Assembly: GCF_008806385.1 (NCBI RefSeq) | Contig: NZ_VZZK01000048.1 | Span: 1-35,673 of the forward strand | From: Methylobacterium soli | Lineage (GTDB): Bacteria; Pseudomonadota; Alphaproteobacteria; Rhizobiales; Beijerinckiaceae | DNA length: 35,673 bases | Reading direction: 5' to 3' | Shown here: positions 13,627 to 21,719 of the stretch, piece by piece | Layout: every line of letters begins with the position of its first letter | Numbering within the stretch: position 1 is the first letter of the stretch | Position numbers and translations under genes: made by a program | Notes under the pieces: generated by a model | The model's database searches: none | Told to the model about the DNA's origin: nothing | What the model saw: the letters and a program-made list of their open reading frames with translations, nothing else

Positions 13627-14001
13627 CGAAGCCTCTCTGAGTTCTCCTGATCTTGTCGATCAACCATTGGCCGCAGGCGCGGTGAATGGTTCCGGAACAG
13701 CCTCGGCATGTGCTGGTTCCGGGAGCTCGGAGAGGGGCGCCAGCAACGACCCGCTCACCGTTTTCGCTGATCCTCAGAGTTACCCGCTGCGCGTAGCCTC
13801 TCTGGCTTGGCGGGCATGGTCCCACCGGCCGGCTTTGACGCGGCCGGCGGGGTCACCGACCGCGACGCGTTGCATGGGGAGACGCACGCGGCCGGTGGCT
13901 GCCGCCTTGGTCGCGCCCAAGGTGCTCGGCGATGCTGCGCCCCTGCGCCCGGCGTGGGCAATCCGTGAGGACCGCGGGGACGGGCCCGGTTGGACGAAGC
14001 A
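13627..14001. other. Intergenic region with a degenerate sequence duplicate
   Basis: No supported gene. The stretch 13840-13950 resembles 18620-18735 over about 100 bp (shared ACCGACCGC, GGGAGA, CGGCCGGTG, TGCTGTGC-like words), suggesting two decayed copies of one ancestral segment. A GC-rich hairpin (CCGGCCG...CGGCCGG) lies near 13828-13848. Confidence 0.4.
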
Positions 14002-14214
14002 TTACGCCGTCTCCGATCCCGCCCTGCGCCACTGCCGTTTGCCGGGCAGCCTTTCGGCGAGGCCGAGGTCTGCAAGGCGCTCGCAGGTCGCTGACGCGTA
14101 GTCAGGGCGAGTACGGGTCGGCAGGTTGGCGCGGATGCATCCCGCTACTTCCGCATACCGGTCGACCGAGCGGTGGAAATCGGCGCGCAGATTAGCATCT
14201 GAGGTATCGGACAA
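14002..14214 (-). CDS. Possible small hypothetical protein (70 aa)
   Basis: The frame starts at a TTG at 14214 and gives a helical, polar product (MSDTSDANLRADFHRSVDRY) with two Cys and a basic tail. Third codon positions are GC-rich, as in neighbouring genes. It is divergent from the gene at 14232, which leaves only 17 bp for both promoters, so the call is tentative. Confidence 0.35.
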   Translation of the reverse strand: MSDTSDANLRADFHRSVDRYAEVAGCIRANLPTRTRPDYASATCERLADLGLAERLPGKRQWRRAGSETA

Positions 14215-14231
14215 GCCTTGGACCCGATGCC

Positions 14232-14537
14232 ATGCAAGACCTCATCGCCGCCTTGATCTCCTTCTTCCTCATCGAGCCTCTGCAGGCGGAGATTGCCGAG
14301 AAGCTCAAGGGCGCCCGCGCTCCGCAGGCCATCCTCAATGACGTTGCAACGTGCGCTCAGGCAGCAAGACCAGTGATTGTGGACCGCGCCACGAGTGACC
14401 CTTGGTGGGCGGTCTCAAGCATCGCGCAAGTCTGGATCGGCACGACAAGGCCGGAGGTCATCCTGGCTGACGTGGCGCCTGTTTGCCGGCCCGCTCTTGA
14501 AGCGGCACGGCCGTTCTGGTCGGGTAAAGAGGCCTGA
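14232..14537 (+). CDS. Small secreted or membrane-anchored hypothetical protein (101 aa)
   Basis: A hydrophobic N-terminus (MQDLIAALISFFLIEPLQAE) looks like a signal peptide or membrane anchor. The rest is Ala-rich with Cys at about residues 41 and 85 and two Trp (DPWWAVSSIAQVWIG). The two Cys suggest a periplasmic disulphide. I do not recognise the family. Confidence 0.68.
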   Translation: MQDLIAALISFFLIEPLQAEIAEKLKGARAPQAILNDVATCAQAARPVIVDRATSDPWWAVSSIAQVWIGTTRPEVILADVAPVCRPALEAARPFWSGKEA

Positions 14538-14589
14538 GCAGCGGCGCTGTGCCGGCGCTTGCAGCGACTGGGGCTGTTGAAAGTCGTTG

Positions 14590-15045
14590 CTAGATCGGCA
14601 GCCCAGACGCGTGCTTTGCGGCCTCACGCGCCTTGCTGTCGGCCGCCGCCGCGGCCTGATCGGCTGCTTCCCGTGCTTCATCAAGCTTGCTGACCTGCGC
14701 TCGGCTGGCGCAGCGCTCACGAAGCCCGGTCAGTTCCTCCTCGGTCAGCGTCTCGATGCCGATGTAGCGGTCGTGCGCGGCGCTGGCGCGGATCAGTTCG
14801 TCGAGCTTGGCCTGGATGGCCGCCCCATCCCGGTTCTGCGTGTTCTGGATCAGGAACACCATCAGGAAGGTCACGATCGTGGTGCCGGTGTTGATGATCA
14901 GCTGCCATGTGTCCGAGTAGCCGAAGAAGGGTCCGCTCACTGCCCAGGCTAGAATGACCACGAAGCAGATTGCGAAGGCGCTCGGCCTCCCGGCCGCTTG
15001 GGCCACCGTTGATGCGAAGGCCGTGAACGCCTTGGAACCGGTCAT
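14590..15045 (-). CDS. Low-affinity iron permease family membrane protein (151 aa)
   Basis: Two transmembrane helices (about residues 22-41, FAICFVVILAWAVSGPFFG, and about 48-66, QLIINTGTTIVTFLMVFLI) are followed by QNTQNRDGAAIQAKLDELI. This is the signature order of the bacterial low-affinity iron permease family. The C-terminal half is an Ala/Glu-rich coiled coil. The ATG at 15045 has GAGGGG upstream. It lies 15 bp after the CorA gene on the same strand, so the two form an operon for divalent-ion handling. Bacterial members are short and their transport role is assumed from the family name. Confidence 0.9.
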   Translation of the reverse strand: MTGSKAFTAFASTVAQAAGRPSAFAICFVVILAWAVSGPFFGYSDTWQLIINTGTTIVTFLMVFLIQNTQNRDGAAIQAKLDELIRASAAHDRYIGIETLTEEELTGLRERCASRAQVSKLDEAREAADQAAAAADSKAREAAKHASGLPI

Positions 15046-15060
15046 GCGAAACCCCTCGTC

Positions 15061-16068
15061 TTAGACCCAACCGTTCTTGCGGAAGCGCCAGTACAGGAGG
15101 GCGCAGACGGCGAAGATGCCCGTGAGAACGGCGTAGTAGCCGTAGCGCCACTTCAGCTCGGGCATGACCTCGAAGTTCATGCCATAGATGCCTGCTATGG
15201 CGGTGGGAACAGCCAGAATGGCGGCCCAGGCGGCGAGCCGGCGCGTGATCACGGTCTGCTGGGCTTGGCCCAGCATCAGGCTCGCCTCGAAGGCGAAGGC
15301 CAGCACCTCGCGCAGCGCGTCGATCTCATCCTGGACGCGACGCAGGTGGTCGGAGACGTCTCGGAACAGGGGCTGCATCTCCTGGTCAATGGCCACCATG
15401 TCGCCATGCTCCAGCTTGCGGCAGACCTCCACCAAAGGCACCACGGCGGTCCGCAGACGAAGCAGGTCGCGCCGAAGCAGGTACAGACGCTCGATCTCGG
15501 ACGGCAGCAGCTCGCGCTTGAGGATCCGATCCTCGATGGCCTCGACCTCGGCCATGATGGTTTCCATCACTGGCGCGTAGTTGTCGACGATGAAGTCGAG
15601 CACCGCGTAGAGGATGTAGTCCTCGCCATGCCCGAGGAGCTTGGGGCAGGACTCGGCCTTCTCGCGCATGGGCGCGTAGGAGGCGGAGGCGCCGTGGCGC
15701 ACGGTGACGACGAAGCCACGCCCGATGAAGAGATGCGTCTCGCCCAGGGCGAGCCGCCCCTTCAGGAGCTGAGCGGTGCGAGCAACCACGAACAGGCAGT
15801 CACCGTAGCTTTCGAGTTTGGGCCGCTGATGGGCTGATTGCGCGTCCTCGATGGCGAGCGGGTGGAGGCTGAACTGCGCCTGGAGCTGCTGCAGCAGTTC
15901 CAGGGATGGCTCGAAGAGGCCGATCCAGACGAAATGCCCGGGCTGTCGCGCCCACGCGCCCGCTTCCTCGATCCGCACCTCGGAGACACGATGCCCGTTC
16001 GCATAAGCTGCAGACATGACGACACCGGGCGTCTGCAGGGCGGCGGGAGCGGTGGACTGAACGGACAT
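15061..16068 (-). CDS. corA: CorA-family divalent cation transporter (335 aa)
   Basis: The long N-terminal cytoplasmic domain and helical stalk lead to two C-terminal membrane helices. The selectivity motif YGMNF sits at the end of the first, followed by the short loop EVMPELKWRYG. This is the CorA Mg2+/Co2+ channel layout, and the length is normal for the family. The ATG at 16068 was chosen; an ATG at 16017 is a possible alternative and codons upstream of 16068 are not part of the family. A downstream iron-permease-family gene is coupled. It is divergent from the porin at 16377. Confidence 0.94.
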   Translation of the reverse strand: MSVQSTAPAALQTPGVVMSAAYANGHRVSEVRIEEAGAWARQPGHFVWIGLFEPSLELLQQLQAQFSLHPLAIEDAQSAHQRPKLESYGDCLFVVARTAQLLKGRLALGETHLFIGRGFVVTVRHGASASYAPMREKAESCPKLLGHGEDYILYAVLDFIVDNYAPVMETIMAEVEAIEDRILKRELLPSEIERLYLLRRDLLRLRTAVVPLVEVCRKLEHGDMVAIDQEMQPLFRDVSDHLRRVQDEIDALREVLAFAFEASLMLGQAQQTVITRRLAAWAAILAVPTAIAGIYGMNFEVMPELKWRYGYYAVLTGIFAVCALLYWRFRKNGWV

Positions 16069-16376
16069 GAGGGGATGCGTATCTCTGCAGTGGTTTGGCC
16101 ATCTGCCGCAGAGCACTGCGCGGAAGCAACCGCAGAGGTCATCCAGGCTGCGGACGACCTGCAGCCGGGCAAGGGTTGCCGACAGGAGATCCGAACAATC
16201 CTGCCGTGGCACCAGGAGGCGCTGAGATCAGGATCAGTGTTGCTCGTCCTCCACGCCGAGACCGGCAATGCATCGGCGCCCTATCGTTTCCTGAAAGGCG
16301 ACTGGCCGACGGGTTTACACACGACACCGAGCGTGGCTGGTCGGAAAGACATCATCCGCCGCGGACGCGAAACTGT

Positions 16377-18512
16377 ATGGCCGAACGGACTTTCGTACTG
16401 CGTACACGTCTTCTCGCGAGCCTGAGCGGAGTACTCGGGCTGCTGTCGCCCGAGATGGCCGCCGCAGCGGACCCCGCCAGCCGCACGCGGGCCACGACCG
16501 TTCCCGCGTTTGTGGATTGGTCGGGTGGTTACGTCGGCCTCCAGGCGAGCGCCGGCGCCTCATATGGCGCGTTCGACTTCGGGCGCACCACCATCGGGAC
16601 CCGCACGGTTCCGGCATTCCGGACGGGTGACACCACCGGCAGCCGAGATCAAGGGCAGGACGCAACCACCGCTGTCGGCGGCTTGTTCGGCGGCTGGATA
16701 TGGCAGACAGGGCAGTGGGTGTACGGCATTGAGGCCGACCTCTCCGGGGCCAACCTGAAGCGGCCGTTGTCGCTCGCGACGCCCGGCTTCGGCTATGAGG
16801 CGGTCAACCCTGACCTCAGCCTGATCCGAGCAAAGACCGACCTCTACGGCAGCCTGCGTGCGCGGCTCGGCTACAGCTTCGAGCGCTACCTCGTCTACGC
16901 CAGCTTCGGCTTGGCCGGCGCGAACTCCCGTTTTCTCGCGACCTATCTGGACCTTGCCGGCGGCGGTGTCTCCACGGCCCGTGCCGAGCAGAGCTATCTC
17001 GGCTTCACGCTCGGCGCCGGCGTGCAGTTCGCCTTCCATCCGAACTTCGCGCTCGGCATCGACTACCGCTACGTCGATCTCGGCGAGAGCCGTCGCTTCA
17101 ACCTCGGCACCGTGCCGGGCCTGACCGGCGGGCCGGTCTCGACGCGGACCTCGGCCACCAGCAACCAGATGTTCGCGCGGCTGATGTGGTTCCCGGAAGG
17201 ATTGCGCCTGCCACCCGAACCCGACGAGATCGCGCCTCACGACCCGTACAACGGCGACACCGGCCGCTTCTCGCTGCATGGGCAGACGACCCTGATCGCG
17301 CAGGGCGTGCCGGGCTTCCGCTCGCCCTACCGGGGCGAGCAGAGCCTCGTGCCGGGTCAGACGCAGCAGACTACGACCGCAACCGCCTTCCTGGGCTTCA
17401 AGCTGCTGGAGGGCACGGAGCTGTACTATAACCCCGAGTTCAGCCAGGGCTTCGGCCTATCGGGTACGACCGGGGTCGCCGGCTTCGTCAACGGCGAGGC
17501 ACAGAAGGCCGGCGCCGCCTTCCCGCGCCTGCGCTCGAACCGCTACTTCGTGCGCCAGACCTTCGGCCTCGGTGGTGAGATCGAGGACGTGCCGGACGGA
17601 CCCAACCAGGTGGCGACGCGGCGTGACATCGAGCGGATCACGGTCATCGCCGGCAAGTTCGCGCTGGGCGACTTCTTCGACGGCAACAAGTACGCGCACG
17701 ACCCGCGCGTGGATTTCTTCAATTGGTCGCTCTGGGCTTCCTCGGCCTGGGACTTTCCAGCCAACCTTCCCGGCTTCACGCAAGGCGTGGTGGCCGAGTA
17801 CAACCGCAAGGAGTTCGCGATCCGGGCCGCCTACACGCAGGTGCCGAAGCAGCCCTCCAGCGATGTGCTCGACCCGCGCGTGTTCGACCGAGCCGGGTTC
17901 AACATTGAGTTTGAGGGGCGTTACAGAATGCCGGAACTCGACCGGCCCGGCGTGCTGCGCCTCGGCTTCTTCTCCAACGTCGGCAACGTCGCAGACTTCC
18001 GTGAGGTGGCCGCTCTCACTCAGGCGGGCGTGTTCGAGGACGCGGTCACGGCGACTGCGCTGACGCGCCGGCCGCGCCGAAAAACCGGCTTCTACGCGAA
18101 CCTGGAGCAGGAGCTGACGGACGATCTGGGCATGTTCGCCCGGGCCAGCTTTAACGACGGCCGTAACGAGAGCTTGTCTTTTACCGACATCGACCGCTCG
18201 TTCTCGGGCGGTTTCTCGCTGAAAGGAACGGCCTGGGGACGGCCGAACGACACCGTTGGGGTCGGTGCCGCGGTCAACGGGATCACGCGGGCCCACCAGG
18301 CCTTCTTCGACGTCGGAGGGCTCGGCCTCCTGATCGGGGACGGGCGGCTGACCCGCTATGCCCCCGAGAGCGCGTTCGAGGCATTCTATGCCGTGAGCCT
18401 GACGAAGGCGATGACCGTGACGTTCGACTACCAGCACGTCGAGAACCCGGCCTACAACCAGGATCGTGGCCCGGCTGACTTCTTCGCCGCCCGCCTGCAC
18501 GTGGATTTCTGA
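16377..18512 (+). CDS. Two-barrel outer membrane protein: OMP barrel fused to OprB-type porin (711 aa)
   Basis: A signal peptide (about residues 1-35, ending near AAAADPA) leads to a first beta-barrel (about 45-275). It opens with WSGGYVGLQASAGASYG and closes with LGIDYRYVDLGESRRFN, the outer-membrane beta-barrel type of rhizobial surface proteins. The second part (about 295-711) matches carbohydrate-selective porins of the OprB family: FSLHGQTTLIAQG, the YYNPEFSQGFGLSGT region and a C-terminal LHVDF ending in Phe, as needed for barrel assembly. The ATG at 16377 is chosen from the signal peptide; longer upstream readings overlap the divergent CorA gene. It would admit small solutes or sugars. 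Confidence 0.9.
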   Translation: MAERTFVLRTRLLASLSGVLGLLSPEMAAAADPASRTRATTVPAFVDWSGGYVGLQASAGASYGAFDFGRTTIGTRTVPAFRTGDTTGSRDQGQDATTAVGGLFGGWIWQTGQWVYGIEADLSGANLKRPLSLATPGFGYEAVNPDLSLIRAKTDLYGSLRARLGYSFERYLVYASFGLAGANSRFLATYLDLAGGGVSTARAEQSYLGFTLGAGVQFAFHPNFALGIDYRYVDLGESRRFNLGTVPGLTGGPVSTRTSATSNQMFARLMWFPEGLRLPPEPDEIAPHDPYNGDTGRFSLHGQTTLIAQGVPGFRSPYRGEQSLVPGQTQQTTTATAFLGFKLLEGTELYYNPEFSQGFGLSGTTGVAGFVNGEAQKAGAAFPRLRSNRYFVRQTFGLGGEIEDVPDGPNQVATRRDIERITVIAGKFALGDFFDGNKYAHDPRVDFFNWSLWASSAWDFPANLPGFTQGVVAEYNRKEFAIRAAYTQVPKQPSSDVLDPRVFDRAGFNIEFEGRYRMPELDRPGVLRLGFFSNVGNVADFREVAALTQAGVFEDAVTATALTRRPRRKTGFYANLEQELTDDLGMFARASFNDGRNESLSFTDIDRSFSGGFSLKGTAWGRPNDTVGVGAAVNGITRAHQAFFDVGGLGLLIGDGRLTRYAPESAFEAFYAVSLTKAMTVTFDYQHVENPAYNQDRGPADFFAARLHVDF

Positions 18513-18822
18513 GAGGCTACGTCACCGCACTCCGTAGCACCCAACCGGCCAGCAGCTTCGTGGATTGGGCGTTCTGGAGCCGCCCGGCTCGCGTAAGCGG
18601 ATTTAGGGAAACCGCCACAGGCCGCATCGATGGCGGGAGTACCGACCGCAACACCATGCCCTTGGGAGAAACACGGGCGCGGCCGGTGCCTGCCACCCTG
18701 GTGTGGGTCAGGGCGCGTGACGATGCTGTGCTCCGCCGAAGGCGCCGGCAAGCCGCGCGACAGCGAACGGGGAACAGGCGCTTGGCGATGTAGGCAGCCC
18801 CGATCGCTTGCGACAGGCTCCT
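18513..18822. other. Intergenic region with decayed repeat copies
   Basis: No supported gene in 310 bp. It contains one member of a dispersed motif (GATTGGGCGTTCTGGAGC at 18563-18580) and a segment similar to 13840-13950. A short frame at 18560-18793 spans both, but has no ribosome site and a run of Arg codons. Confidence 0.4.
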
Positions 18823-19143
18823 TCAGTCGACCCGGCGTAGCTCGGGCAGGGCGTCGGGCGTCTCGGCATTCATCAGGCGCTGCCGGATCTCCTTGCCGGG
18901 CTTGAACTGGAGGGCCTTCTTCTCCTTCACGGCGACGCTCTCGCCTGTCCGAGGGTTGCGCCCCTGCCGTGCCCGCAGATCCTTGACCGAGAAGGCTCCG
19001 AAGCCGCGGATCTCCACCCGATCGCCAGCCGCGAGTGCGTCCTCGATCCTGCCGAGGATCGCGGTCACGACCGCCTCGCAGTCCTTTTCGTAGAGGTGCG
19101 GGTTCAGCGCCGCGAGGCGGAGGACAAGCTCAGATCGGATCAT
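18823..19143 (-). CDS. ihfB: Integration host factor beta-like protein, copy 2 (106 aa)
   Basis: It shows the full HU/IHF fold: IRSELVLRLAALNPHLYEKD, then LAAGDRVEIRGFGAFSVKD, the arm RARQGRNPRTGESVAVKEKK and FKPGKEIRQRLM. The ATG at 19143 gives the canonical start. It is similar to but clearly diverged from copy 1 at 10124-10423, so the two were probably acquired separately or duplicated long ago. The promoter region at 19202-19250 shares a nearly identical element with the region upstream of 20019, suggesting a common regulator. Confidence 0.95.
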   Translation of the reverse strand: MIRSELVLRLAALNPHLYEKDCEAVVTAILGRIEDALAAGDRVEIRGFGAFSVKDLRARQGRNPRTGESVAVKEKKALQFKPGKEIRQRLMNAETPDALPELRRVD

Positions 19144-19201
19144 AGGCAGGCAGAAGCACGATCCGCCCGAGGCTTTCAAGCCGCTCCCATGCGCGCACGA
19201 G

Positions 19202-19250
19202 TTCGCATAATTCGCGCGGTTTCCTTCGCGTAAAGGGATTTATGGAAACG
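19202..19250 (-). promoter_or_regulatory. Shared regulatory element, copy 1
   Basis: TTCGCATAATTCGC followed by a near-identical TTTCCTTCGCGTAA block lies about 60-105 bp upstream of the IHF-beta gene on the minus strand. The first 32 bases match the copy at 20104 in all but two positions. Read on the minus strand it holds three GCGAA words, possible half-sites of a regulator, or a promoter. Confidence 0.6.
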
Positions 19251-19414
19251 GTCGCTCCACGGCCGAAGCCACTTTTTGCAGGCCGAAAGAGTGCGGCCGA
19301 TCTCGCCCGGCTCTTCCGGTCGCACCGGCCTACATTCAGCCGCTTGGCCGCCTGGGCGCCAGCCATCCCGGGCGAGCGTCTCGCGTCATAAGAGGACTGA
19401 GCGCGGGGCGATTC

Positions 19415-19783
19415 TTAAGGCATGGGCTCCGTGTAGAACTCGCGGAGTTGCTGCCTCTCGTGCCCAGACAGGAGAGCATCGTCACTACGGGAGAACTCGG
19501 GTGCTTTGCGCAGCTGCTCCTCCGTGATGTTCGTATGGTAGCCGTGGAGCGTTGTGTCGTAATGCAGCTGTTCCCACGGGATCGTATGGGTTTCGGAACC
19601 CACGCCTAGGAGGCCACCGAACGTGGTGACCGCATAAGCGACATGGCCAGTGATCTTTTCGATCACGAGACGCTTGATGGATCCGATCCGCTTCCCGTTC
19701 GCGTCGAAAACAGCGGTGCCCTCGATGTGATCACTCTCGATGAGCGGGTGGCTCGGAGCCAATGACGCATCCGTCTCTGCCAT
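19415..19783 (-). CDS. PRC-barrel domain protein (122 aa)
   Basis: A PRC-barrel domain spans about residues 15-75: IEGTAVFDANGKRIGSIKRL, then VIEKITGHVAYAVTTFGGLL and TIPWEQLHYDT. The C-terminal part (LRKAPEFSRSDDALL...REFYTEPMP) is typical of stress-related stand-alone PRC proteins in Methylobacterium-type bacteria. The ATG at 19783 follows GGAGGAAC, an excellent ribosome site, so longer readings are rejected. Such proteins are usually cytoplasmic and linked to stress responses; the exact role is unknown. Confidence 0.92.
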   Translation of the reverse strand: MAETDASLAPSHPLIESDHIEGTAVFDANGKRIGSIKRLVIEKITGHVAYAVTTFGGLLGVGSETHTIPWEQLHYDTTLHGYHTNITEEQLRKAPEFSRSDDALLSGHERQQLREFYTEPMP

Positions 19784-19833
19784 AGCTCGTTCCTCCAGTT
19801 TCCGGTTCAACGCCACCCACGAAAGGCGCGCTC

Positions 19834-20019
19834 TCACTCTTGGTGCCATTCCCAGGTGAGTGGCTGGCGGGCCGGAAGCTTGGAGCCCGTCTGATCTGAG
19901 ATCAGCCGCCCTTGCTGGAGCACGGTGCGCAGGCGCTCCCTCTCGGCCGCGATCTCCTCAACTAGTCCGGCACAATGTTCCAGACGCTTCAGGTCGAGTT
20001 CGTAATCCGGCTTCGGCAT
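19834..20019 (-). CDS. Small coiled-coil hypothetical protein (61 aa)
   Basis: The product (MPKPDYELDLKRLEHCAGLV, then EEIAAERERLRTVLQQGRLI) is helical and acidic with one Cys. The ATG at 20019 has GGAGGG six bases upstream. It lies 50 bp before the PRC-barrel gene on the same strand and may be co-transcribed. Its upstream region carries copy 2 of the element also found before IHF-beta. Confidence 0.68.
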   Translation of the reverse strand: MPKPDYELDLKRLEHCAGLVEEIAAERERLRTVLQQGRLISDQTGSKLPARQPLTWEWHQE

Positions 20020-20103
20020 GATTGCCCTCCACCATCCAGCGCACCAGCCTACGCGCCTGGGTCGTCGACAGCCACCATTCTCGCGCGAGTGAAGGCGTCG
20101 GCA

Positions 20104-20152
20104 TTCGCATAATTCGCACGATTTCCTTCGCGTAAGGTTGATTATGGAACGC
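20104..20152 (-). promoter_or_regulatory. Shared regulatory element, copy 2
   Basis: This near-identical copy of the element at 19202-19250 lies 85-133 bp upstream of the small gene starting at 20019. Both copies have the same orientation relative to their downstream minus-strand genes, including a downstream TATGGAA. A GCATAATTCGCG at 7626-7637 is a partial third copy. Confidence 0.6.
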
Positions 20153-20357
20153 GAATTCGCCCCTTTTTGAAGTCTCCGGAAGTGCTCGCTCGGGCCGTGA
20201 CGCGGGTCGCAGTAGAGGCACAGAAAAACCGCTCGCGGAGGGGTTCGCGCGAGCGGTTCCTATGCTTGCGGAGACTGGTCGGTTTAATCGCCGCGGCACA
20301 CCTCAGGATGGCGTAGGAATCCGCCTCCGTCCACACTTAGGCGGCTGTGCGCTACGC

Positions 20358-20567
20358 CTACGGCTTCGGTTGCTGCTTTCGCATTGTCTCAAGCCCGTCG
20401 ACAAGCCCAGCCTGCAGACTGACCGCAACTCGTTCCGGGATCAGCAAAGCGATCTCTCGGTCATCTGGTCCTGCCAGGGTCACGGCGGCTGTGCGGCCGC
20501 TGTCGATTATCGCGACATTGATGAACTTCGCGACTCCCAGAACCAAAGGGCGTGTGCTCTCGTCCAC
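20358..20567 (-). CDS. Small hypothetical protein (69 aa)
   Basis: The start is a GTG at 20567 with a strong GGAGGCAAG site upstream. The product has alternating hydrophobic strands (FINVAIIDSGRTAAVTLAGP, then IALLIPERVAVSLQAGLVDG) and a basic C-terminus, suggesting a small beta-rich fold. Function unknown. The 338 bp upstream of the gene at 20019 separate it from its neighbours. Confidence 0.65.
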   Translation of the reverse strand: MDESTRPLVLGVAKFINVAIIDSGRTAAVTLAGPDDREIALLIPERVAVSLQAGLVDGLETMRKQQPKP

Positions 20568-20834
20568 GGCTTGCCTCCGGGGTGAAGCGGGACATGTCTA
20601 CCAACATGCCGTGGGGAAGCGGCCAAGGCCAGCGTAGCTCGACAGCACCTTGCGGCGGACGATCTCCACCATGACGCGGTCGAGCAGCGAGACGTCGGGC
20701 TCGGCGCAGTGGAGGAGCTGGGTGAGGGCTTCACCCCATTGCCCGAGGAGAGGCGGACATTCTGTTTTTGGCGGGCGGCCTCACGACGCTCGCCGATTGG
20801 ACATTATGGAGCATCCGCGTGGAACCCGGATCTG

Positions 20835-21071
20835 CTAACGGCTCGGTACCGTGTCCTCGTCGTCGAGCCGGAGGGACCAGACCAGGACACCGTCCGCGTC
20901 CGTGAGCCACGCCAAGTTGGCCTCGTCACCGACCAGGAAGTCGCCCTCGCCCAGAACCGCGCTCACAGCTTCGGAGGCGCAAGTGGCCTCGATGACCTGC
21001 TCCGACATGACGTGGTCGGTGACGAGGCCGTCCGGCTCGCGCCAGCCGCGGTGCAGCCGAAACCGGCTCAT
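20835..21071 (-). CDS. Small acidic hypothetical protein (78 aa)
   Basis: It reads MSRFRLHRGWREPDGLVTDH, with VLGEGDFLVGDEANLAWLTD and DGVLVWSLRLDDED at the end; composition and codon use look like a real small cytosolic protein. No clear ribosome site precedes the ATG at 21071. It follows the gene ending at 21124 by about 50 bp on the same strand. Function unknown. Confidence 0.6.
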   Translation of the reverse strand: MSRFRLHRGWREPDGLVTDHVMSEQVIEATCASEAVSAVLGEGDFLVGDEANLAWLTDADGVLVWSLRLDDEDTVPSR

Positions 21072-21123
21072 CGGTGAACCGGCCGCTCTGTCGCGTGCCT
21101 CACAGCGTCCTCCATCACGGTTG

Positions 21124-21420
21124 TCAGTGCGTGGATTGCGCTTGCTGCGCTTGGTTGCGCTTCTTCTTTGACAGCTTCTTGCTCACGACGGGCTCGCTCT
21201 CGTCCGAGCCGCGCTCGCCGATTGCGAAGCTGTGAAGGTTTTGCGCCTGCTCTGAGCTCGTGCCATGACCTTCGATCAGGGCGAAGAACGCGGCCCGCAC
21301 AATTTCCTTCTTGGTCGCGTTCGGATGCCGCTCGCGAACCGCGGAGAGCAGATCCTTCGGCTTCATGCCTGACACAGCGAGGCTGCGAAGGGTATCTGCA
21401 AGCGTCTTGATTGAAGCCAT
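21124..21420 (-). CDS. Small basic hypothetical protein (98 aa)
   Basis: The N-terminal part MASIKTLADTLRSLAVSGMK, then DLLSAVRERHPNATKKEIVR and AAFFALIEG, looks like a compact helical domain. The C-terminal 30 residues are Lys/Gln-rich (SKKLSKKKRNQAQQAQ), suggesting nucleic-acid contact. The ATG at 21420 is chosen because longer readings add unlikely Arg/Gly-rich sequence. Function unknown. Confidence 0.72.
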   Translation of the reverse strand: MASIKTLADTLRSLAVSGMKPKDLLSAVRERHPNATKKEIVRAAFFALIEGHGTSSEQAQNLHSFAIGERGSDESEPVVSKKLSKKKRNQAQQAQSTH

Positions 21421-21661
21421 CGAATGTCTCGGCTCGGTGCGCCCCCTGCGCCTGCCTTGTAGAGGCAGACCTCTCCCTATCATGACGAAGCCGCGACAGT
21501 CGCCTGTGGCGTCTTGTGGCTGCCATGACACTGCAGGCCAAGGCTCAGGGTGGGATGAGGCTAGCTCCTGTTCGCCGACTGGGTGTCACGAAACACTCGG
21601 GCGCAAGCCAACGATAGGTGCCGAGAAATGGGCCCGTCGGCGCACCAGGGTGGTAGGTTTG

Positions 21662-21702
21662 GGACGCCGAAGCGCGTTCACCAAAGACGCGCTTCGGCGT
21701 CC
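21662..21702. promoter_or_regulatory. Perfect 15-bp hairpin just upstream of the lipocalin-like gene
   Basis: GGACGCCGAAGCGCG at 21662-21676 pairs perfectly with CGCGCTTCGGCGTCC at 21688-21702 around an 11-base loop. Only a few bases separate it from the AGGGAGAG ribosome site and the ATG at 21720. No T-tract follows and no plus-strand gene lies upstream, so an mRNA-stability or translation-control hairpin is more likely than a terminator. Confidence 0.65.
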
Positions 21703-21719
21703 AACTAGGGAGAGATGCC

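Noticed and set aside
13499..14101. Long 200-codon plus-strand frame
   Set aside because: It covers the signal-peptide region of the secreted protein gene on the other strand and shows low-complexity GC-driven composition.
17457..18500. 347-codon minus-strand frame
   Set aside because: It is antisense to the porin; its composition (Val, Glu, Arg, His rich) is the usual shadow of a GC-rich gene.
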